A stretch of 64,000 nt of DNA from Nocardioides albus (lineage in GTDB: Bacteria > Actinomycetota > Actinomycetes > Propionibacteriales > Nocardioidaceae), in NCBI RefSeq assembly GCF_014648255.1, contig NZ_BMQT01000001.1:667657-731656 (forward strand), in the 5' to 3' direction. Positions 19,740-28,066 of the stretch are shown here, one piece after another. Numbering within the stretch: position 1 is the stretch's first letter; every line of letters starts with the position of its first letter. The translations under genes and the position numbers were made by a program. The notes beneath the pieces are model-generated. The model had not been told where the DNA came from. It saw only the letters and a list, made by a program, of their open reading frames with translations, and made no database searches.

Positions 19740-19857
19740 TCGGCGAGACGTCACCCCGGTCGGCCGAAGCGTCAGGCCCGTCGGCCGAAGCGTCACCACG
19801 TGACGTCTCGACCGACGGGAGCGACGTCTCGGCCGACCGCAGTGACGTCTCGGCGCT
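19740..19857. repeat. Palindromic array of TCGGCCGA boxes on a 21-bp period, copy 1
   Basis: Three boxes (tcggcgag 19740, tcggccga 19760, tcggccga 19781) in direct orientation are mirrored by three more (tcgaccga 19808, tcggccga 19829, tcggcgct 19850), spaced 20–21 bases. The centre is gtcac-cac-gtgac. The two halves are about 57-base imperfect inverted repeats, so the strand could fold into a long hairpin. It lies directly after the aldo/keto reductase stop. A second copy lies at 41669–41830. Confidence 0.85.
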
Positions 19858-19981
19858 TCGCGCGGCCGCTCCGTCGCTCGGGACGAGCGGGAAGCGCGGA
19901 CCTGCCGCTCGATATCGCTCCGGTCGTCTCGGCCGGCGGAAAAATAGTGAGCATTGGTAAGGAATCCGGCAGAGTAAAGGG

Positions 19982-21181
19982 GTGACGACGGAGACGACGA
20001 CCGAGGAGTTCCGGTTCCGAGACATCGCGGTGGTGGCGTACGCGCCGTCGATCGTCAGCGCCATGGGGCACGGCGCGGTGATGCCAGTCCTGGCGCTCCA
20101 GGCCTCCGACCTGGGCGCGGACGCATCGATGGCGGCGTTCGTGGTCGCGCTGCTCGGGATCGGGTCGCTGGCCACGTCGCTGCCGGCCGGCTCGCTGGTG
20201 GCGCGGATCGGCGAGCGGCGTACGTTGATGGGAGCAGGGGCGCTCGACGCGGTCGCGATGACCGTGGCGTTCCTCAGCAATTCGGTCGCCGTGCTCGCCA
20301 TCGCGGTCTTCGTGAGCGGAATGAGCTGGACCGCGTTCCTGATCGCCCGGCAGGGCTTCCTCATCGACGCGACCCCGCTCTCCCACCGGGCACGGGCGAT
20401 GTCGCTGCTGGGCGGTTCGTTCCGGGTCGGGGTCTTCGTCGGACCGCTGCTCGGCGCCGGACTCATCCACGTCTTCGGCCTCCACGTGGTCTTCCTGTTC
20501 GCGGCCGCGATGTCGCTGTGCTCGGCGGTGATCGGCGGCTGGATGCCGGAGCTCGGCAGGACCCGGTCCCGCGAGCACGGCCACCTGAGCGTACGCAGCG
20601 TGCTGTGGGCCCACCGCCGGACCTTCGCGACACTCGGTGTCGCGGTGGTGATCATCGGGATCTCGAGGTCCGTACGCATCGGCCTGCTCCCCCTGTGGGC
20701 AGACCACATCCATCTCGACGCGTCGGTGGTGTCCCTGCTCTTCGCAGGTGCCGCGCTGGTCGACATCGCGCTCACCTTTCCCGGCGGCTGGCTGCTCGAC
20801 CACCGTGGACGCCAGGTCGTTGCGATCCCGGTGGTGCTCTCCGTCGGTATCGGCTGCCTGCTGCTGCCTCTCACCGACTCGGCGCTCACGCTCGGCGCGG
20901 TGATGGCGCTGATCGCGGTCGGCAACGGCCTCGGCTCAGGGATCGTGATGACGCTCGGCGCCGATGCCGCGCCGGCAGACGGGCGGGCACAGTTCCTGGG
21001 CGGCTGGCGGCTGTGCGGCGACATCGGCGGCACCGGCGGGCCGCTGCTGGTCTCCGGTCTGGCCGCGGTCTTCTCGATCGCCGCCGCGCCGGTGGCGATC
21101 GGGCTCTTCTCGCTCGTCGGGGCGGTCTGGGTCGGGCACTGGACCGGCCGTGCCGACCGGTTGCGGCTCACCGGACGCTGA
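19982..21181 (+). CDS. MFS transporter
   Basis: 399 residues with about twelve membrane helices, the size of a drug or small-molecule exporter. The loop between helices 2 and 3 (GSLVARIGERRTLMG) is the MFS signature. The C-terminal half has a similar loop, GGWLLDHRGRQVV. The start is the GTG at 19982, which lacks a well-spaced ribosome site. It is convergent with the next gene and separated from it by a hairpin. The substrate is unknown. Confidence 0.88.
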   Translation: MTTETTTEEFRFRDIAVVAYAPSIVSAMGHGAVMPVLALQASDLGADASMAAFVVALLGIGSLATSLPAGSLVARIGERRTLMGAGALDAVAMTVAFLSNSVAVLAIAVFVSGMSWTAFLIARQGFLIDATPLSHRARAMSLLGGSFRVGVFVGPLLGAGLIHVFGLHVVFLFAAAMSLCSAVIGGWMPELGRTRSREHGHLSVRSVLWAHRRTFATLGVAVVIIGISRSVRIGLLPLWADHIHLDASVVSLLFAGAALVDIALTFPGGWLLDHRGRQVVAIPVVLSVGIGCLLLPLTDSALTLGAVMALIAVGNGLGSGIVMTLGADAAPADGRAQFLGGWRLCGDIGGTGGPLLVSGLAAVFSIAAAPVAIGLFSLVGAVWVGHWTGRADRLRLTGR

Positions 21182-21195
21182 CGGCTGGGTGCTGC

Positions 21196-21220
21196 CACTT
21201 CCGTGCACATGCGGGAAGTG
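21196..21220. terminator. Hairpin between convergent genes
   Basis: The arms CACTTCC (21196–21202) and GGAAGTG (21214–21220) form a 7-bp stem between two convergent genes, so it may stop transcription from both sides. The same arm sequence recurs inside the inverted repeat at 23813–23900. Confidence 0.4.
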
Positions 21221-21243
21221 ACGCGGCGGGCCGACCGGTCGCC

Positions 21244-21954
21244 CTAGGGGACGATGGCGCGGGTCAGGGCCTCGTTGAGCGCGGCGGAGTCGCCGGTGAC
21301 CGTCAGGCCGGCGGAGCTCGGGGAGGCGCGGCGCCACAGCAGGAGGGCGAGGCCTCGCGCCGACCCGGAGACGTACACCTTCTGCACCGCGTTCAAAGCC
21401 CCGATCGCCCAGGTGCGGTCGATATTGGTGGCGGTGAGCTCGATGCGGGTGACGATCTTGCGCGCGCGCTTCAACGCGATCTGCCGCGGATACATCACGG
21501 TCAGCACCTCGTCGACGGTGTCAGCCCAGAGCTCTGGCGTCGCCTCGGGCGCACTGAGGCCCAACGCCGAGCGGATGTCCCAGAGGTGGACCAGGCTCTC
21601 GTGCACCTGACGCCGGAACCAGAACGAGACCGGCCCGCGGCCGTCCTCGGTCAGCCCGTTGAGGATCCGGCCGGTCGCCTCCGGCCCCAGCGCCGAGAGC
21701 GTCTCACGCAGCTCGGCGGCCTGGGCCTCGTAGGTCGCGACCAGGTCCAACGGGACCGGCAGCGGCTCCTCGTCCTCGTCGCGCGCCATCGCGGCGGCCC
21801 AGTGGTGCACCCCGGCCAGGTGGTCAGCGAGGTCGCCGACCGACCAGTCGTCGCACGACGGCACCGGCAGATCCGGGTCGGCCTGCTTCAACGCGGCCGC
21901 GAACTCGGACTGCAGCTCTCCCAGGGTCACGAAGTAGTCATCAGGCGTCGGCAC
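21244..21954 (-). CDS. Maleylpyruvate isomerase-family (mycothiol-dependent, DinB-like) protein
   Basis: 236 residues from the GTG at 21954, chosen because TAGGGT lies seven bases upstream (21962–21967), the leaderless arrangement seen across this window. The N-terminal four-helix DinB-like bundle carries the metal ligands expected for this family: His in DHLAGVHHW (about residues 45–51), then Glu and His in VHESLVHLWD (about 118–123). Family members use mycothiol, the actinobacterial thiol, for isomerisation or transfer reactions. The C-terminal domain (VYVSGSARGLALLLWRRA) is SCP2-like. The substrate is not known. Confidence 0.8.
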   Translation of the reverse strand: MPTPDDYFVTLGELQSEFAAALKQADPDLPVPSCDDWSVGDLADHLAGVHHWAAAMARDEDEEPLPVPLDLVATYEAQAAELRETLSALGPEATGRILNGLTEDGRGPVSFWFRRQVHESLVHLWDIRSALGLSAPEATPELWADTVDEVLTVMYPRQIALKRARKIVTRIELTATNIDRTWAIGALNAVQKVYVSGSARGLALLLWRRASPSSAGLTVTGDSAALNEALTRAIVP

Positions 21955-22044
21955 GACGCAGACCCTACTGGCAGCGGCGGCCGGCCTCAGCGGCATCTCG
22001 TCATCACCATGGCAAGCCGCTGCTCCAGGCTCGCATCCCGCAGC

Positions 22045-22656
22045 TCAGGAGGTGGCCCGGCGGGCCCGATGGGCGGCGGCCTTCACCCGGCTCTGGCATC
22101 GGGTGGAGCAGAAGCGCCGCCCGGCGTTCTTGGACGTGTCCACGAAGACCCGGTCGCACGGGTCGGCCCGACAGACGCCGAGGCGGCCGGCCAGGTCGGA
22201 GCCGATGGCCAGCGCCAGACCGGCGGCGATACCAGCACCCCAGCCGACCACGAGACCAGGATCGCGACCATGGAAGTGGAGCGCCCATCCTCCACCGCGG
22301 GCCCGGTCGAGCTGCGGGACCGAGCCCATCTCGCGCATGAGTGAGTTGACCTGGATCGCGGCGGTGTCCAGGTCGCCGCTCGCCGCAGCCTCGAACACCA
22401 CGCGCAGCGATCCGGCCAACGCCACCATCCCATCAGCGTCAGCCCCGTCGACCTGCGGCTGGTAGTCGGGACGGGTCAACAGACCTTGCACGACCCCGGC
22501 GCGCTGCCCGAGCGGCGGCGGGTCGACGGCGCGGGTGCCGTCGTAACCGGCCGTCAGGGCGTTGACGAGCTTGCACGCCTGCTCGGTCACCGTATGCACG
22601 TGACTGTCGAAATGTATTTGACCAGTCACGGTCGTCGGATCTACGGTCTCGTTCAT
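22045..22656 (-). CDS. CGNR zinc-finger domain protein (putative regulator)
   Basis: About 203 residues. An N-terminal helical domain (ABATE-like region, ALAGSLRVVFEAAASGDLDT) is followed by a C-terminal CGNR zinc finger: C-x4-C-x15-C-x3-C in CRADPCDRVFVDTSKN and RRFCSTRCQSRVKAAAHR. The usual CGNR tetrapeptide is CQSR here. Such proteins are thought to be transcription factors. It is divergent from an MFS gene whose start codon overlaps its own (22655 against 22656). An ATG three codons upstream (22665) is an alternative start. It probably regulates the transporter. Confidence 0.8.
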   Translation of the reverse strand: MNETVDPTTVTGQIHFDSHVHTVTEQACKLVNALTAGYDGTRAVDPPPLGQRAGVVQGLLTRPDYQPQVDGADADGMVALAGSLRVVFEAAASGDLDTAAIQVNSLMREMGSVPQLDRARGGGWALHFHGRDPGLVVGWGAGIAAGLALAIGSDLAGRLGVCRADPCDRVFVDTSKNAGRRFCSTRCQSRVKAAAHRARRATS

Positions 22657-22683
22657 GACTGTCATTCAACCATTGACCAGTCA
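22618..22683. promoter_or_regulatory. Overlapping divergent promoter with three TGAC-GTCA boxes
   Basis: On the plus strand TTGACC (22618–22623), an 18-base spacer and TACGGT (22642–22647) stand seven bases before the MFS ATG. TTGACCAGTCA occurs twice (starting 22618 and 22673), and TGACTGTCA lies between them at 22656–22664. All three contain a TGAC(n1–2)GTCA palindrome. They flank both start codons and are good candidates for the binding sites of the CGNR protein. Confidence 0.55.
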
Positions 22684-23827
22684 CGAACGCGTGCGGTGGC
22701 CGCGGTTCCTCGTCGCTCTGGTCATCGCCCGAGCGGTCAACCGGCTGGGATCGTTCGCCATGGCCTTCCTCGCGGTCGCCCTGGTCGACGTCCACGGCGC
22801 CTCGCTCACGACCGCCGGAGCAGTCGTGGCCGCCTTCGGCCTCGCCACCATCCCCTCGCGCCTCCTCGGCGGCTGGATGGCCGACGCCGTGGGCCGGCGC
22901 CCGACGATCGTCACGGGACTGGTCGCCTGCGCAGCGGCCCAGCTCGTCATCGCCGCCTCCCCTGGTGTCGTCGGAGCGCTCATCGGCGCGACGCTGCTCG
23001 GGTTGGCCTACGAGATCTACGAGCCCGCCTCCCAGGCGCTGATCGCGGAGTCCGTCGAGCCAGAGCGACGGCCACAGGCGTACGGACTCTACGGCGCGGC
23101 GATGGCGGTTGCCGGCGTCGCCGCTGGCGCACTGGCGGCGATCGTGGGCGGCGTCGACCTTCGGCTCCTCTTCGTCGCCGATGCGCTCACGTGCCTGTGC
23201 GCGGCGGGACTGGTTCTCGCGCTCGTACGCGACACCAGCAGGCCACGCCCACGCCGGGACGAGTCTGGTGCAAGCCCCTGGCGTGACCGCCGGCTCCTGA
23301 CGATGCTCGCCCTCGGCACCGGCTTCGCGACAGCCTGGATCCTGAGCGTGGTCGCCCTCCCCCTCACGGTCTCCGCTCGTGGGCACGACGCCGCGGCCAC
23401 CGGGTGGCTGCTCCTGGTCGCCGCGCTGGTCACGATCGCCGGCCAACGCCTGCTCCGCGGCGCCGCCGCCCGACCGTTCCCGTTGATGCGCGCGGGTCTG
23501 CTCCTGATGGCCGGCGGCTTCGCCGTGATCGCGTACGCCGCCCCGTTGCCGCTGCTCGCGATCGGCTGCGCGATCGTCGCCCTCGGCGAGGTGCTCCTGC
23601 TCGGTCCGCCGATCGCGCTCGTGGCCGGGCTGGCCACGGACGTCACGCGTGCGGGCTACCTGGCGGCGTACGGAACGTGCTGGGGGATCGCACAGACGAT
23701 CGGTCCGATGCTCGCGACCGGGCTGATGTCCATCGGGACACCGGTCGTCTGGCTCGCGGGCGCGGGCCTCTGCCTCGTTCTCGCGGCGGTCACTGCCGCT
23801 GTCGCCCGCGTCTGTTCACCGAGGTAA
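22655..23827 (+). CDS. MFS transporter
   Basis: 390 residues, about twelve helices, resembling drug-efflux MFS proteins. The signature loop is GGWMADAVGRRPTIV, and EPASQALIAESVEPERR is a typical substrate-path segment. The ATG at 22655 is supported by a -35/-10 pair ending seven bases upstream. It probably exports a compound sensed by the divergent CGNR protein. This is inferred from the arrangement, not from motifs. Confidence 0.88.
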   Translation: MTVIQPLTSHERVRWPRFLVALVIARAVNRLGSFAMAFLAVALVDVHGASLTTAGAVVAAFGLATIPSRLLGGWMADAVGRRPTIVTGLVACAAAQLVIAASPGVVGALIGATLLGLAYEIYEPASQALIAESVEPERRPQAYGLYGAAMAVAGVAAGALAAIVGGVDLRLLFVADALTCLCAAGLVLALVRDTSRPRPRRDESGASPWRDRRLLTMLALGTGFATAWILSVVALPLTVSARGHDAAATGWLLLVAALVTIAGQRLLRGAAARPFPLMRAGLLLMAGGFAVIAYAAPLPLLAIGCAIVALGEVLLLGPPIALVAGLATDVTRAGYLAAYGTCWGIAQTIGPMLATGLMSIGTPVVWLAGAGLCLVLAAVTAAVARVCSPR

Positions 23828-23900
23828 CTCGGTCAGCACTCACTTCCTTCACGGAACTCCACGAGGGAAGTGCAGCCCTACCGAGTTACCTCAGTGAACA
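23813..23900. terminator. Large inverted repeat over the MFS stop codon (bidirectional terminator candidate)
   Basis: The arms 23813–23833 and 23880–23900 match at 20 of 21 positions, and the one mismatch is a G·U pair in the minus-strand RNA. An inner pair, CACTTCC/GGAAGTG, lies in the loop. The structure includes the MFS stop codon and ends shortly before the stop of the convergent ABC operon. Confidence 0.6.
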
Positions 23901-23907
23901 TCCGGCC

Positions 23908-24675
23908 TCAGAGCACCCGGGCCAGGAACTCCTGGGTGCGCTCGTGCTGCGGGTTGCCGAGGACGTCGGCGGGGAGGCCCTCCTCGACGATCACGCCGCC
24001 GTCCATGAAGACGACCTTGTCGGCCACCTCACGAGCGAAGGACATCTCGTGGGTGACGACCATCATGGTCATCCCCTCGGCGGCGAGGTCCTTCATGACG
24101 GCCAGGACGTCGCCGACCAACTCGGGGTCGAGGGCGGAGGTCGGCTCGTCGAAGAGCATCATGTCGGGGTTCATCGACAGCGCCCGCGCGATGGCGACGC
24201 GCTGCTGCTGGCCGCCGGAGAGGTGAGCCGGATAGGCGTCGGCCTTGTCCGAGAGCCCGACCTTCTCCAGGTTGGTCCGAGCGATCTCCAGCGACTCGGC
24301 CTTGCCGCGCTTGAGCACCTTCTCCTGAGCCACCGTCAGGTTGCGCAGCACGGTCATGTGCGGGAACAGGTTGAACTGCTGGAAGACCATCCCGATCCGG
24401 GCGCGCAGCGCGTCCACGTCGGCGTCGGGATCGGTGATCTCGTCGCCGTCGACCAGGATCGTGCCGCTGGTCGGCTCCTCGAGGAGATTCACGCAACGCA
24501 GCAGCGTCGACTTTCCGGAGCCCGAGGGCCCGATCACACAGACGACCTCTCCCCGCGCGATGTGGAAGTCGATGCCCTTGAGGACCTCGTTGTCACCGAA
24601 GTACTTGTGCAGGTTCTGTACGTCGATCACCGCCGCGCCGCGGTCGGCTGCCGGTGTCGTCTCGGTCTGGGTCAT
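23908..24675 (-). CDS. Polar amino acid ABC transporter, ATP-binding protein
   Basis: 255 residues from the ATG at 24675 ([13 protein letters not shown]), which shares a base with the permease stop (TGATG). Walker A is GPSGSGKST, the Q-loop is in [12 protein letters not shown], the signature is [15 protein letters not shown], Walker B is [14 protein letters not shown] and the switch His is in VVTHEM. The sequence is of the GlnQ/HisP type that energises uptake of glutamine, glutamate or similar amino acids. It is the last gene of a three-gene importer operon. Confidence 0.94.
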   Translation of the reverse strand: MTQTETTPAADRGAAVIDVQNLHKYFGDNEVLKGIDFHIARGEVVCVIGPSGSGKSTLLRCVNLLEEPTSGTILVDGDEITDPDADVDALRARIGMVFQQFNLFPHMTVLRNLTVAQEKVLKRGKAESLEIARTNLEKVGLSDKADAYPAHLSGGQQQRVAIARALSMNPDMMLFDEPTSALDPELVGDVLAVMKDLAAEGMTMMVVTHEMSFAREVADKVVFMDGGVIVEEGLPADVLGNPQHERTQEFLARVL

Positions 24676-25487
24676 CAGCGAGCCCTCCCGGACTTGGCTT
24701 CCATGCGGCGTACGACGATCGAGAGCGGCACCGTGATCAGCAGGTAGCACAGCGCGATCGTGACCATCGGCGTCAGGTTGGCGTTGGCGTTCATGGCCTC
24801 ACGACCGAACGCGGTCAGCTCGTACTCGTCCAGCGACAACCCCAGGATGTAGACCAGCGAGGAGTCCTTGGTGAGCAGGATCAGCTCGTTGGTCAGCGGC
24901 GGCAGGATGATGCGGAACGCCTGCGGGATCACGATCGTGACCATCGCGCGGGTGTGGGTCATCCCCAAGGTGCGCGCCGCTTCGTACTGTCCCTTCGGCA
25001 CCGCCTGGATGCCCGCCCGGATCGTCTCGGCCATGTAGGCACCACCGACCAGACCAAGCGCCAGCGTGACGATAGTGAGGTTGGAGGGTTGGACTCCGAA
25101 CGCCAGCGAGAGCCCGAGCCCGAGCACCAGGAACACAACCAGAGCCGGCAGCCCGCGGAAGAGCTCGATGATGCCGGTCGAGATCCACCGGTACGGACCG
25201 ACGCTGGAGAGCCGCATCAACGCGAGCACGAGGCCCAGCGCCAGCCCGAAGGCGAACCCGCAGGCGGTGTAGAAGATCGTGTTCTTCAGCGCGATCAGGA
25301 TGACATCAGGGAACAGCTGAGACGCGATGTCCAGGTCGGCGAACGCCCGCCTGATCTCACCCCAGTCGGCGACCAGCGCGAGGGCGACGATCACCAGCAC
25401 CAAGACGGCGTACTGGATATAGCGGACGAGCGCCGCGCGTTTGCGCGGCGACATCCGCTTCTTGGGAACTACGGCCGCGTCAGTCAC
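24675..25487 (-). CDS. Polar amino acid ABC transporter, permease
   Basis: 270 residues from the GTG at 25487, which overlaps the stop of the binding-protein gene as GTGA. It has an N-terminal helix, then the HisM/GlnP-type permease core with the cytoplasmic EAA loop [20 protein letters not shown] and the following [17 protein letters not shown] single permease gene suggests it acts as a homodimer. It is flanked by its binding protein and ATPase. Confidence 0.94.
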   Translation of the reverse strand: MTDAAVVPKKRMSPRKRAALVRYIQYAVLVLVIVALALVADWGEIRRAFADLDIASQLFPDVILIALKNTIFYTACGFAFGLALGLVLALMRLSSVGPYRWISTGIIELFRGLPALVVFLVLGLGLSLAFGVQPSNLTIVTLALGLVGGAYMAETIRAGIQAVPKGQYEAARTLGMTHTRAMVTIVIPQAFRIILPPLTNELILLTKDSSLVYILGLSLDEYELTAFGREAMNANANLTPMVTIALCYLLITVPLSIVVRRMEAKSGRAR

Positions 25488-26275
25488 TGCGCGGCAGCCT
25501 CCCCGAACCACTTCTTGTAGACCTCGTCGTAGGCGGCCTTGTCGTTGATGCCCTTGTTGAGCGCCTCGAGCAGCTTGTCGTTGCCGCCCTTCTTGACCGT
25601 GAATCCGTACGCCTCACCGGTCTGGAACTCGCTGGTGATCTCCATGTCCGTGTTGGACTTGACGAAGTCGTAGAGCAGACCGTTGTCGTTGACGCCGGCG
25701 TCGGCCTTGCCGGACTTGACCGCCTGCATCATCAGCGCGGAGTCCTCGAGGGTGATGATCTTGGTGTCCTTGGGAGCGTTCTCCGCGACGTAGTCGGCTC
25801 CGGTGGTGGCCTCCTGGACCGCAATGGTCTTGCCGGCGAGGTCGTCGAGCGAGGCGTAACCGGCGCCCTTCTTGGTCATCAGCGCCTGGGTGGCCTCGAA
25901 GTAGGGCTCGGTGAAGTCCATGACCTTCTCGCGCTCCTCGTTGATCGTCATCGCACCCGCGGCGACGTCACACTTCCCGGAGTTGAGCGCCTCACCGGAG
26001 ACGATGGTCTCCCAGCCGATGTTGACGACCTCGGTCTCGAGCTTCTCGGCGTCGGCCGCAAGCTTGATCACGTCGATGTCGAAGCCGACGACCTCACCGC
26101 CCTCGTTGAACTCGAACGGCTTGTAGGGCAGGTGCGTGCAGATGGTCAGGGTGTCGGCCTTGACCAGCTTGGCACCCGACGGCGACGTGCCCCCCTCGTC
26201 GCCACCACCGCAGGCGGCGAGCGCCAGGGCAAGGGCGGGAACGGTCAGGGCAGCAGCGAGCTTCCGCAGATTCAT
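25484..26275 (-). CDS. Polar amino acid ABC transporter, substrate-binding lipoprotein
   Basis: 263 residues. The ATG at 26275 is chosen because TAGAGT lies seven bases upstream (26283–26288) and a lipoprotein signal with lipobox LAAC (Cys 22) follows. The mature part has the SBP_3 family order: LTICTHLPYKPFEFNEGGEV, VGFDIDVIKLAADAE, DFTEPYFEATQALMTKKG, and KTIAVQEATTGADYVAE. It captures a polar amino acid outside the membrane for the permease. The exact ligand cannot be told. Confidence 0.94.
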   Translation of the reverse strand: MNLRKLAAALTVPALALALAACGGGDEGGTSPSGAKLVKADTLTICTHLPYKPFEFNEGGEVVGFDIDVIKLAADAEKLETEVVNIGWETIVSGEALNSGKCDVAAGAMTINEEREKVMDFTEPYFEATQALMTKKGAGYASLDDLAGKTIAVQEATTGADYVAENAPKDTKIITLEDSALMMQAVKSGKADAGVNDNGLLYDFVKSNTDMEITSEFQTGEAYGFTVKKGGNDKLLEALNKGINDKAAYDEVYKKWFGEAAAQ

Positions 26276-26282
26276 GCGGGGC

Positions 26283-26288
26283 ACTCTA
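26283..26288 (-). promoter_or_regulatory. -10 box of the amino acid importer operon (leaderless type)
   Basis: On the minus strand TAGAGT stands seven bases before the ATG at 26275. No clear -35 box was found. Confidence 0.5.
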
Positions 26289-26353
26289 CGTGTCTTTGGT
26301 CACCACCGGCCCGGGACCCTCGTCTAGAGGAGCCATCGTGGCGAGATTGTGAG

Positions 26354-27913
26354 TCAGCCGACAACACCTGCCCAGACGGCACAGTGGCTCGCCGCAGCTG
26401 TGTCGACCGGTCGGATCCCCGACGCCCCCGGCGCCAGCTGAAGCACGTCGGCGGAGTCCCGGAAGGCCGGCCAGCGAGGAGCGCCGGGCGCGGCCGGACG
26501 GCCGTGATGGGCGAACGAGGTCCAATAGCCGACCATCGTGTCCGACAGCTCCTGCTGCGGCTCGTCGAGCTCACCCAACAGGCCCGGGAACAGGAAGGTC
26601 AGCTCGGTGGCGTGCTCCGCGCCCTCGTCGTAGCCCGGCATGTCGATCAGCGGCGGCGCACCCCGGTCGGCGAACTGGTAGGCGAAGACCGGCACCCCAG
26701 CGGCCTCGAGCTTCGCGAACGCATCCTGGTGCGAGCAGGTGGACAGACCACCGGCCGAGTCGGTTCGGATCGCCGCCAGCGCGTGCCGCGGCTCGTCGTA
26801 GGCGCTCGCCGGGTAGAGCTCGAGGACGGCTTCGGCGGCAGAGCCGTACGTTCTGCGTACGACCTGCTCGTACTGTTCCGCCGTGATCGGCAGCGGATAC
26901 TCGAGGCCGACGTAGAGCCGCATCTCGTCCAGGGTCGAGCCGTGCATCACCGGCACCCGGTTGAAGCGCCCGGAGTCGATGGCATCGGGATAGGTACGCG
27001 GCAGCACCCGCGGGTCGCCGACGACAGGCCCGGCGTTGAGCCCGGCGGCGCCGAACGCCTCGATCAGCTCCTTGACGGGGGTCGCCCGCAGGCAGGCAGC
27101 CACATCAGCCGCGTCGCCGCAGCCCACTGCGGCGGCGAGCCGCTGCCCCTCCGCCTCGGCACCCGCATCGCTGCGAGCCCCGGCCGCACAGCTCCCGCTC
27201 TGCGGGATCGCCTTGTGGAACAGTCCGGCGGCGGCCGGCGAGGCGATCTGAGCGCAGGTGTCGATCGATCCGGCCGACTCCCCGAAGACCGTCACGTTCC
27301 CCCGGTTGCCACCGAAGGCGGCGATGTTGCGCTGCACCCAGCGCAAAGCCGCCTGCTGGTCGAGCAGCCCGTAGCTGCCGGACTCGTACGCCCCGTCCAG
27401 CCCGGCGTGCGCCAGCCAGCCGATCGCGCCGAGGCGGTAGTTGACGGTCACGACCACCACATCACCATCGACGGCGAGCTTGCTCGCGTCGTACCCGGTG
27501 CTGGAGCCGGTCGTGTTGCCGCCGCCGTGGAACCACACCATCACCGGCAGCTTCCGCTTCCCCGGCCGCTCCGGGGCGACCACGTTGAGGAACAGACAGT
27601 CCTCGTCGTAGGTCGTCTCGCCTCCGTACGCCGGAGCCAGCTGTGCGCACTGGCTGCCCGGTTCGGTGGCATCGCGCACCCCGGTCCACGAAGCGGCCGG
27701 CGCGGGCGCGCGCCAGCGGAGCCGGCCGACCGGCGGGGCGGCGTACGGGATTCCCTGGAATGTCCGGAAGCCGTCGTGGGCGACGCCTCGGACCGCTCCC
27801 TTGTCGGTGCGGACCACCGGTTCAGGCGGCTCCGCCGACGCTGCGGCGGTGACACCCGTGGCAGCGAGGAGGGCTACGGCAAGAACTGGGACGAGAACAC
27901 GAAGTCTGAGCAC
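26354..27913 (-). CDS. Secreted carboxylesterase type B
   Basis: 519 residues. The GTG at 27913 has AAAGGA seven bases upstream. A signal peptide (VLVPVLAVALLAATGVTAAA, cleavage near ASA) sends it out of the cell. It is an alpha/beta hydrolase with the carboxylesterase-B pattern: oxyanion-hole FHGGGN, the EDCLFLNV signature, and nucleophile elbow GESAG with Ser 213. A Glu in GSTLDEM and a His in AHHGRPAAPG fit the rest of the triad. It hydrolyses esters of unknown identity and is transcribed alone. Confidence 0.92.
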   Translation of the reverse strand: MLRLRVLVPVLAVALLAATGVTAAASAEPPEPVVRTDKGAVRGVAHDGFRTFQGIPYAAPPVGRLRWRAPAPAASWTGVRDATEPGSQCAQLAPAYGGETTYDEDCLFLNVVAPERPGKRKLPVMVWFHGGGNTTGSSTGYDASKLAVDGDVVVVTVNYRLGAIGWLAHAGLDGAYESGSYGLLDQQAALRWVQRNIAAFGGNRGNVTVFGESAGSIDTCAQIASPAAAGLFHKAIPQSGSCAAGARSDAGAEAEGQRLAAAVGCGDAADVAACLRATPVKELIEAFGAAGLNAGPVVGDPRVLPRTYPDAIDSGRFNRVPVMHGSTLDEMRLYVGLEYPLPITAEQYEQVVRRTYGSAAEAVLELYPASAYDEPRHALAAIRTDSAGGLSTCSHQDAFAKLEAAGVPVFAYQFADRGAPPLIDMPGYDEGAEHATELTFLFPGLLGELDEPQQELSDTMVGYWTSFAHHGRPAAPGAPRWPAFRDSADVLQLAPGASGIRPVDTAAASHCAVWAGVVG

Positions 27914-28010
27914 CGAGGTTCCTTTCGTCGACCTTCCGACCCTAGGAGCCTGACACCGTCGCCCGGCAGTGACAGAGGAACAGAAAGATGACGTACGCAG
28001 CGCACAAATG

Positions 28011-28051
28011 CATCGAGCGCCGCCGCCCGTTCTGGGCGACAGCGCTCGATG
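28011..28051 (-). terminator. Terminator hairpin after rplKA
   Basis: The outer arms catcgagcgc (28011–28020) and gcgctcgatg (28042–28051) enclose inner arms cgccc/gggcg. The sequence CATTTGTG follows on the minus strand. It starts 16 bases after the rplA stop codon. Confidence 0.65.
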
Positions 28052-28066
28052 TGTGGTCGGAGAGGC

